This document shows positions 8,180 to 13,776 of a DNA stretch of 13,776 bases, in pieces (positions within the stretch are counted from its first letter, which is position 1; each line of letters opens with the position of its first letter). The DNA lies in the NCBI GenBank assembly GCA_026770615.1, contig MU631482.1:90070-103845 (forward strand), read 5' to 3'. The position numbers and the translations under genes are program-made. Source of the DNA: Pavlovales sp. CCMP2436. Its lineage: Eukaryota; Haptophyta; Pavlovophyceae; Pavlovales. The notes beneath the pieces are model-generated. The model did no database searches, was not told the origin of the DNA, and was given only the letters and a program-made list of their open reading frames with translations.

Positions 8180-9923
8180 AAGATATGAATGTTGTAAAAG
8201 ATTGTAAATATGCAACAGAACTTATCGGCGGACCTGGTCAAAAAATTAAGCCAATTTTCGATATCGATGCTTATGATGATATTGATTTAGATGCTGAAAT
8301 TAATCGTATCCAAGCTATATTTAAAAATTCTAAAATAAACTTTATGTTGCGCGAAGCAAGAGAATACAACGGTAAGATGAAATACTCTTATCGGATTTAT
8401 GTCGATCGTGTTAGTTTTACCTTTATCAATCTGTTAAGCTTATGTAAATTACACAAGCTTAATACTATTGATTATTATGATATGAGTATTTACGGTAAAA
8501 ATAGGGTACTGTATACACCATTTACTACTGAGAAAAATAAAGATAATAAACTCGTAACAGTTCTGCCATTAATTCCCGTGAATTGTTCGATATTTGACTG
8601 TTGTGCGTCATATGTACTAGAAGATTATGATACTACATATAATGATAGTTTTGAAATAATCAGAATTAGAGAAGAGAAAAAAGAACAAGAAAAGAAAGAC
8701 GCTATTAAAGAAGCAGACGAAAAAAAAGAGGATAAGATTGATAACGGTGAAATCGAGAAAAAAATTAAGAATATTATAAATAAACTTTCTATTAAAAAAT
8801 GTGACGATTATGATACATGGACAAAAATAGTTTGGTCTATTGTCGGAATTTGTAATAAAAAAGGTGTTGATATGTCTAAATGTTCGAAGTTGGTACATCT
8901 GTTTTCTAAAAATCAAGCAAGTACAACGAGAATAAGATTGATGCCTTGTTTGATAAGGCATATAATCGAACTGATGAGAAGACTAAAGGATGGATTTATC
9001 TACTCGATTGTCTCAAGGAAGATAACTTAAAATATTACAATCTTATTAACAACAAAGTTATAAAGACGTTTGAAGAAAATGAAGAAGATCTAAATTTACT
9101 TATTAATAAATATATGTCTGAAGTTGATAAGTTTATCGATTATAATGAGGCTGATATTATGAAAGCCATTAACGATAACGGCACACATGCGTCTATTTCA
9201 AATATTACGAAGCTAATTTTAAAAAGTTCTATTGTATACGATGACGATGTTGATCTGTGGTTTCATTGTAATACAAACAATGTATGGAATAAGCGCAAAA
9301 AACCTATCATTATTAAAGGCTTAATAAAATCGGTTGTACATGAGATATTTATCAAAATGGCTAAAATGTTTTATAATTCAATTACACCAGATGAAGATGA
9401 AGAATATAATAAAAAAATGAGAAAAAAGTGAAAGCGGCTAATGAGATCGCGACTAAATTACTACAAACTCCATATTTGAAAGGAGTTGTCGATATGACTA
9501 TGATCGACTTCTCAAATAATTGTTTTTATGAGAAAAAATCGATAGTTTTGGGAACTTGTTCGCATTTAGTGACAAGCTACTGGATTGTCGTACTAAAGAA
9601 ATACGTGATATTATGCCGTATGATTATATAATGTATAATACGGGATATAAATATCCTGAAAAGATTGATGTGAAACTTTAAAAAAAAATAGTTGAATATT
9701 ACGAAACTATTTATCCAGACCCAGACGTATGTGCATATATGTGGAATAATGACAGTCTTACGTTAAATGGTGAAAGAATATTTCAAACGTTTAATATTCA
9801 TACCGGTTCGGGATGTAATTCTAAAAGTACTAAAATCGCAATGTCAAAAAAGGTACTTGGCGATTATTTTATAGAATTAAATCCTGAAACGTTTACTAAA
9901 GCCGCAAAGGGTGCAAATGCAAC

Positions 9924-10072
9924 GTCTGAGTTATATTTATTGATAGGGATTCAAGCTGGCGTCTGACTGTTCTGAATGTTGTGCTGGTCTGAGCGCTGCG
10001 TCGCCCATTGCCTGCTGCGTGCCTTAGTCGGCTGCGCTGGCTTGGGCGCCACCGCGCGTGTCTGAGTTATAT
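9924..10072. mobile_element. 123-bp GC-rich insertion with 13-bp target-site duplication
   Basis: The 13-mer gtctgagttatat stands at 9924-9936 and again at 10060-10072. The helicase reading continues naturally from before the first copy to after the second, so the unit 9937-10059 plus one 13-mer is an insertion of 136 bp. The insert is GC-rich within AT-rich coding DNA, which points to a host-derived mobile element. It encodes nothing. It could be a short SINE-like retroposon: on the minus strand agcttgaatcc weakly resembles a Pol III box B. It could also be an introner: a GT at 9961 and the AG at 10065-10066 would bound a 106-base intron and keep the frame while leaving about ten extra residues. 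No poly-A tail or terminal inverted repeat is evident. Confidence 0.78.
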
Positions 10073-10805
10073 GACGCAAAAGGGAGGCGTATGGTATTTT
10101 TTAATGAACCGGAGAGTGACGTCGATAATAAACTACAAGTGGGGATATTGAAAAAGATCGCAGACGGTCATAAAGGTGTCCTAAAGACTCGCGGGTTATG
10201 TAAAGATGCAGTCGAGTTTCCCATCTTCTTCCGTTTAGAAGGTGCTTGTAACAATAAACCAGGTATTAGTTCTGTAGACGGTGGTACTGGTAGACGCGTT
10301 AGGATTGTAGACCACCCTACTAAATTCGTCGAAAATCCTGACCCCAATAATAAATATCAAGCTAAACTTAATAATGAGTTTGTTAGTAAAATTACTACTG
10401 ATAATATTCGTGATACGTACATATTGTTATTAATTGACCATTTCATTACTACGAGTTCTCTCGCTAAAACTGAAAATGTACCTAAGAAAATCGTAGACGA
10501 TAGCAACGAATACATTGCGGACTCGAATATTGTGCTAGGTTTTATTATGGATAATTATAAAATTACTGGCAATGATAAAGAAAGATTTACATCAACTGAA
10601 ATATACAATGATTTTAAGAACTATACGAAAGATAAAATGACACGGTCAAAATTCAAGGATGATATGCTTGGGATTGGTGGGATAACTTTTAAAAAAAATA
10701 GTGGTCAATACTTTTGTGGACTTGTATTAAAAATTTCAGATGAAGATGAAGATCAATGAAAATATTAATTATATTATTGAAGTTTTACGTTAAAGTCATT
10801 TTTAT

Positions 10806-10904
10806 AAAATAGGGCAGTAGGGCAGACAAAAACCAAACTATTTTTAATTTGGGAAGTCTCTCTATGTAAATAGTTTGTTTTTGGCTGCCCTACTGCCCTA
10901 TTTT
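10806..10904. terminator. Hairpin between convergent genes
   Basis: The left arm 10806-10843 and right arm 10868-10904 are almost perfectly complementary over about 37 bases (core aatagggcagtagggcag against ctgccctactgccctatt), with a 24-base loop. It lies just after the primase-helicase stop and downstream of the minus-strand gene at 11029-11505, so it could end transcription or process RNA 3' ends from both sides. Bidirectional termination is inferred from position; a replication or recombination role is also possible. Confidence 0.7.
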
Positions 10905-11028
10905 CTCTACCTTTATCTCTATTATATTCTCTATTCTATATATTTCTCTTATAAAAGTTAAAAAGTATATATACTAGTATAGTATTACTTTAGTATAAAG
11001 TAAAGGTAAAAAGAAAGGAAGCAAAAAA
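10905..11028. other. AT-rich spacer with short palindromes
   Basis: No gene. Short symmetric sequences such as tatactagtata (about 10969-10980) and actttagtataaagt lie here, downstream of the minus-strand gene. Confidence 0.4.
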
Positions 11029-11505
11029 TTAACGCAATACATTACGCAACAAACTAAGCCGATTCATTGGTCCAAAATTATACATGATTTCTGCCTCTTT
11101 ATACGGACTTTGTCTAACAATAGGCGGTGGTTCATGGTAATAAACTCCGTCATGTAAACCGGTCCGTTTAGCAGGTTCTTCATTTTTTTCTTCGACAATC
11201 AAACCTTTTTTATCGTCCAAGATTTGGTTTTACAACATCTCGATAGTGCTTTTCATGTCTTGTATTTCTTTATCTTGTGTATTAAGTTCTCGGTACCATT
11301 TTGGAGCACGTTTTTCTTTCCGATTAGCACGTTCTACGATAGCCCTCTATTTACGGTTCTCAATCATCAGTTTTAAAGCCTCTTTTTGCTTCTCAGAACG
11401 TGGTTTCTTTTCTTTCTTCTCTTTAATCGGTGGCACAATTTCTTCTTCAAGTTCTTCTTCAATCGCCTCAAAAATTATAACTCCTTCATTATTTTCTTCA
11501 ATCAT
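11029..11505 (-). pseudogene. Small coiled-coil gene with two internal stops
   Basis: One minus-strand frame runs from an ATG at 11505 (MIEENNEGVIIFEAIEEELE) to a TAA at 11029-11031, about 158 codons, interrupted by TAG at 11347-11349 and TAA at 11230-11232. All three pieces share one frame and read as one protein: an acidic N-terminus; a basic segment KPRSEKQKEALKLMIENRK of a kind frequent in small proteins of algal dsDNA viruses; a charged, probably coiled-coil middle (KWYRELNTQDKEIQDMKSTI); and a C-terminus with YYHEPPPIV and FGPMNRLSLLR. I cannot name a function. Both internal stops sit where Gln would fit, so single C-to-T changes in CAG and CAA could have made them. The first ATG lies only about 10 bases from the ATG of the plus-strand gene at 11516, so the two are divergent; a second possible ATG at 11517 would overlap it. 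Confidence 0.65.
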
Positions 11506-11515
11506 TATAACTATC

Positions 11516-11752
11516 ATGAACCAAGAAAATAATAATGTAGAAACCGTTTTATCGATGTTTTCAATGCTTGATTTTAGCAAACCAGAAGTTCCCCGTGAGA
11601 AAACAATCGACGAGATCTTAGAAGAGTTTCCCGTTTTAAACTATGATTACGGCAGCGCCTCGTATTACGCTAAAAAATGCCCGATGTTGCCCGATGAAGC
11701 TTATATAATTTTAGAAGAAGAATTTAAAAACAAATCTAAACCATGTATATAA
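11516..11752 (+). CDS. Small hypothetical viral protein, 78 residues
   Basis: An intact ORF from the ATG at 11516 (MNQENNNVETVLSMFSMLDF) to a TAA four bases before the next ATG. A longer open frame reaching back to 11246 is only the shadow of the minus-strand gene, so the internal ATG is preferred. The product is acidic, without signal peptide or membrane segment, with a central YDYGSASYYAKKCPMLPDEA and a charged helix at the end. I do not recognise it. Its place directly before the capsid-ATPase genes, in the same orientation and tightly spaced, suggests a morphogenesis or late-gene role. Confidence 0.6.
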   Translation: MNQENNNVETVLSMFSMLDFSKPEVPREKTIDEILEEFPVLNYDYGSASYYAKKCPMLPDEAYIILEEEFKNKSKPCI

Positions 11753-11756
11753 AACA

Positions 11757-11966
11757 ATGTACAGATTTAAACCTTCATCTGTAAAATCGCATTTCGGTAA
11801 ATCTGGGATGGATGCACAAGGGTTTGGGTCAAAAAATCAAATGAGGAAGAAAATGAGCTCTTTTGCCGATGAACTTCCAAAAGAAGCAAAAGAGGTTTTA
11901 GAAGTTGCTAAATCTCTCGGTAAAAAAGCAATAATGAATAAACTGAGTTCATCCTTTGAAAAATAA
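11757..11966 (+). CDS. Small basic hypothetical protein upstream of capsid gene
   Basis: An intact 69-residue ORF starting MYRFKPSSVKSHFGKSGMDA, rich in Lys and Ser, followed by an amphipathic helix region (FADELPKEAKEVLEVAKSLG). There is no Cys, no membrane segment and no recognised domain. It starts four bases after the previous gene and ends 47 bases before the capsid ATG. Small basic proteins next to capsid genes in related viruses are often minor virion or DNA-condensing components; for this one that is inference from position only. Confidence 0.6.
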   Translation: MYRFKPSSVKSHFGKSGMDAQGFGSKNQMRKKMSSFADELPKEAKEVLEVAKSLGKKAIMNKLSSSFEK

Positions 11967-12013
11967 CAACTTTCTCTAAATTTTTATTCTATCTCGTGTA
12001 TTATAAAACAATT

Positions 12014-13267
12014 ATGGAATCCGTACTACCTAAATCATTCGAATTCGACAAGAAAATCGCCACAAGCAGCAGGGCCGAAGCAACCCGTATAACGTTAGCG
12101 CCTACGTCAGGAGTGTCATATTCCGGTCGCGGTCGTATTATTTTCCAATTACCAAGTGGATCGAGCGGTGTATATTTCAATCCTAATAATACCTATCTTC
12201 AATATACTCTCCGGTCGACTGTTACCGCTACTACTGCGTACGTTCTCGATGGATCTGGTTACTCTCCTATCCAAAGTATCGATATCTATTTTGGAAGTGT
12301 GCATGTATCAAGCCTAACAGACGCGCATATCTATGGCAATATGTTACTCGACCATACCTGTAGCGCATCAGATCGTGGTACATCACTCGCGTCGATGGGA
12401 TGTGCCGATTCGGTAGGAGTAGCAGCCAATGGAGTAAGCACGCCACGAAACGGAAGAGCAATGGCAGCGGCAAATGGGTCAACTTTAGACGTGGCTATAC
12501 CACTGCTTGGTCTCTTTGGTCCAGGAATGTGTTCGAAAGCTATCGCATTATCGTTACTTAATGACGATATCCGCATCGAAATCCAACTCAATCCGATCTT
12601 TACGTGGCTAACTGGTGCCCCTCTCGTCGAAGGAAATATGCTTATGGAAAATCTTAAATTACAATCAGAATTAATTCGTCTCGATTCTGCCGTCGAACAA
12701 GGCATTTTATCCAAAGCGCCAAATGGTATGATGGCTATCCCCGCAACTGACGTTTTATGCTATACCTCAACCGTAGGAGCTAATTCGGGCGCGATAAGTT
12801 GGAACATTCCATGTCGGTCGAAGAGTGTCCAGTCTGTCATCATAGTGATGTCGAGTTTATCAAATTCTACAACAAACACCGATAAAAGCAGCACAAATTT
12901 CACACGGGCGGGTTTGACCTCATACTCGTGGCGCGTTGGAGGTTATCGCGTTCCATCTATTCCAGTGAGTAACGCTGTGGAAATGAGATCTGAATTATAC
13001 AAGGCTTTGCGTGTATTGAATGCAAGCAACAATCCCTCAAGTGTTACTCAAAGCCAATATGAAAGTGAAGCGTTTGCGGTCGCTATTGGTTTAGATGCAT
13101 TCCAGAACCAAGATATCGTGCTCGACGGTACATCACTTGCGTCTTCGTCCGGTATTTTGTTCGAGGCAAATATCGCAACTAACAATTCCGCCCTCACTAT
13201 GTACGCTTATGTGGTGTGTGATAAAATTCTCACAATTTCAGACGGACTTCTGAGCTATGACAATTAA
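12014..13267 (+). CDS. Probable major capsid protein (jelly-roll)
   Basis: An intact 417-residue protein from the ATG at 12014 (MESVLPKSFEFDKKIATSS). A GTG six codons earlier is in frame but less likely in a eukaryotic virus. The sequence is rich in Ser, Thr, Ala, Gly and Asn with many short alternating hydrophobic stretches, as expected for beta-sandwich capsid proteins. An N-terminal block like 'GRIIFQLPSG...YFNPNNTYLQY' leads into the first barrel. A later segment, SYSWRVGGYRVPSIPVS followed by EMRSELYKAL, resembles a conserved block I associate with capsid proteins of small eukaryotic dsDNA viruses. There is no signal peptide, transmembrane helix or enzyme motif. The identification rests mainly on length, composition and the packaging ATPase immediately downstream (17 bases). 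It is less AT-rich than its neighbours. A minor capsid or spike protein is the main alternative. Confidence 0.68.
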   Translation: MESVLPKSFEFDKKIATSSRAEATRITLAPTSGVSYSGRGRIIFQLPSGSSGVYFNPNNTYLQYTLRSTVTATTAYVLDGSGYSPIQSIDIYFGSVHVSSLTDAHIYGNMLLDHTCSASDRGTSLASMGCADSVGVAANGVSTPRNGRAMAAANGSTLDVAIPLLGLFGPGMCSKAIALSLLNDDIRIEIQLNPIFTWLTGAPLVEGNMLMENLKLQSELIRLDSAVEQGILSKAPNGMMAIPATDVLCYTSTVGANSGAISWNIPCRSKSVQSVIIVMSSLSNSTTNTDKSSTNFTRAGLTSYSWRVGGYRVPSIPVSNAVEMRSELYKALRVLNASNNPSSVTQSQYESEAFAVAIGLDAFQNQDIVLDGTSLASSSGILFEANIATNNSALTMYAYVVCDKILTISDGLLSYDN

Positions 13268-13284
13268 ATATTTAGATATATTAA

Positions 13285-13776
13285 ATGAGTGTCTTAGAAA
13301 TAGAACATCACAATATTCCGCTAACTATTCCCAAATTTAACGTAGATAATCAACTCCATAATCAGATACCAAAACCGTTAAGTAAGAAAAGTCACAGTTT
13401 AATGTTTTGTGGTGGGCCGGGAAGTGGTAAGAGTTCAATGTATACGGCCTTTCTTTGTCAGACATCTCCGCCAATATATATAGGTGTATTCAAATATGTA
13501 TATTTATTTATGCCCGAGAACTCGTTCCGATCTATGGAAAATTCACCATTCAAAAATCATAGTCGTCTATATCATGAACTTACTTTCGATACGATTACAG
13601 AAGTCGAACAAGAAATAGAAAATAATAGTAAAAATAATGAAAACAGTCTCGTTATTATGGACGATATGGCGGCATCAATGAAAAATATCGAACTCCAACG
13701 TACACTGACAAAATTCTTATGTAATCGCAGGCATTTACGTATGTCTTTCTGGCTAGTAGTTCAGTCATATATTCAA
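13285..13776 (+). CDS. Genome-packaging ATPase, A32/FtsK-like, cut by the window edge
   Basis: The first 164 codons of an ATPase that would pump viral DNA into the capsid. After a short N-terminal strand region comes Walker A GGPGSGKS (residues 43-50) and Walker B LVIMDDM (residues 122-128, with both Asp). Then follows the NRRHLRMSFWLVVQSYIQ segment (147-164), which matches the conserved block with the sensor-like Gln in ATPases of polinton-like viruses, virophages and large DNA viruses. The rest, including the region after Q160, lies outside the window. The ATG at 13285 follows an AT-rich 17-base gap after the capsid stop and overlaps no other gene. All visible motifs are intact, so there is no sign of decay in this part. 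Confidence 0.9.
   Translation, partial: MSVLEIEHHNIPLTIPKFNVDNQLHNQIPKPLSKKSHSLMFCGGPGSGKSSMYTAFLCQTSPPIYIGVFKYVYLFMPENSFRSMENSPFKNHSRLYHELTFDTITEVEQEIENNSKNNENSLVIMDDMAASMKNIELQRTLTKFLCNRRHLRMSFWLVVQSYIQ

Larger units (their letters stand above)
8093..10759 (+). pseudogene. Primase-helicase (AEP primase plus SF3 helicase), multiply broken
   Basis: Remains of one protein of roughly 800 residues that would prime and unwind DNA for viral replication. The primase part has IFDIDAYDDID (8254-8286), the metal-binding Asp motif of archaeo-eukaryotic primases, and an Arg-containing YGKNRVLYTP segment (8491-8520). The helicase part has Walker A GSGCNSKST (9805-9831), Walker B MVFFNEPE (10091-10114), the NNKPGISS block (10243-10266) and GGTGRRVRIVDHP, all typical of D5-like SF3 helicases. 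Lesions in order: an 11-bp tandem duplication at 8158-8179; one base apparently missing in the A-runs at 8908-8912, 9411-9417 and 9533-9538; an in-frame TAA at 9679-9681; and a 136-bp insertion ending at 10072. The most natural start is the ATG at 8093, but that frame closes at 8186-8188 because of the first duplication. Later pieces open at 8152, 8946, 9428, 9739 and 10058. The last piece is clean to a TGA at 10757-10759. No single full-length product can be read. Confidence 0.88.

Noticed and set aside
8617..8961. Minus-strand ORF of 114 codons
   Set aside because: It is a shadow of the primase coding sequence; its Phe/Ile-rich product mirrors Lys/Glu-rich codons on the other strand.
9924..10066. 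Intron with donor GT at 9924 or 9930 and acceptor AG at 10066
   Set aside because: Removing these lengths (143 or 137 bases) would leave the helicase out of frame; only a donor at 9961 keeps the frame, so that version alone is kept as a hypothesis.
12267..12714. Minus-strand ORFs inside the capsid gene
   Set aside because: Antisense shadows of an intact, longer gene, with no motif of their own.
1..13776. tRNA or rRNA genes
   Set aside because: Read by eye, no cloverleaf or rRNA-like segment was found; the weak box-B-like sequence in the 123-bp insert lacks a convincing box A.

Overview
The window joins two unlike kinds of DNA. Positions 1 to about 4400 are mostly GC-rich (with short AT-rich islands), carry retroelement and repeat remains, and look like the nuclear genome of a GC-rich single-celled eukaryote. 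An alga, perhaps a haptophyte, would fit, but the sequence does not prove this. From about 4403 to the right edge the DNA is AT-rich and carries the gene set of a small integrating eukaryotic dsDNA virus of the polinton-like virus / virophage type.

Layout. 1-735 (minus): part of a reverse transcriptase, with a 38-bp tandem duplication just upstream. 921-1280 and 4031-4402: two inverted copies of a roughly 360-bp repeat, enclosing about 2.75 kb of GC-rich sequence with one broken, unrecognised Cys-rich coding region and an acidic ORF. 4403-5600: AT-rich flank without genes, holding a GC-rich palindromic cassette, a degenerate repeat array and a large AT-rich inverted repeat. 5616-6241: broken GIY-YIG nuclease gene. 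6274-7662: intact tyrosine recombinase. 7736-8029: small basic protein with a probable frameshift. 8093-10759: heavily broken primase-helicase (archaeo-eukaryotic primase plus SF3 helicase), interrupted by a 123-bp GC-rich insertion with 13-bp target-site duplications. 10806-10904: hairpin between convergent genes. 11029-11505 (minus): small coiled-coil gene with two internal stops. 11516-11752 and 11757-11966: two small intact ORFs. 12014-13267: probable jelly-roll major capsid protein. 13285 to the edge: A32/FtsK-like genome-packaging ATPase.

How the genes fit together. The recombinase would integrate the element, the primase-helicase would start its replication, and the capsid protein and ATPase would build and fill the particle. 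The recombinase, capsid and visible ATPase frames are open, while the replication gene, the GIY-YIG gene and the minus-strand small gene carry frameshifts, stops and an insertion. The simplest reading is an endogenous virus in early decay. Four of the lesions are one missing A in an A-run, so homopolymer sequencing error must be excluded. The stops, the 5-, 11- and 38-bp duplications and the 123-bp insertion cannot be explained that way.
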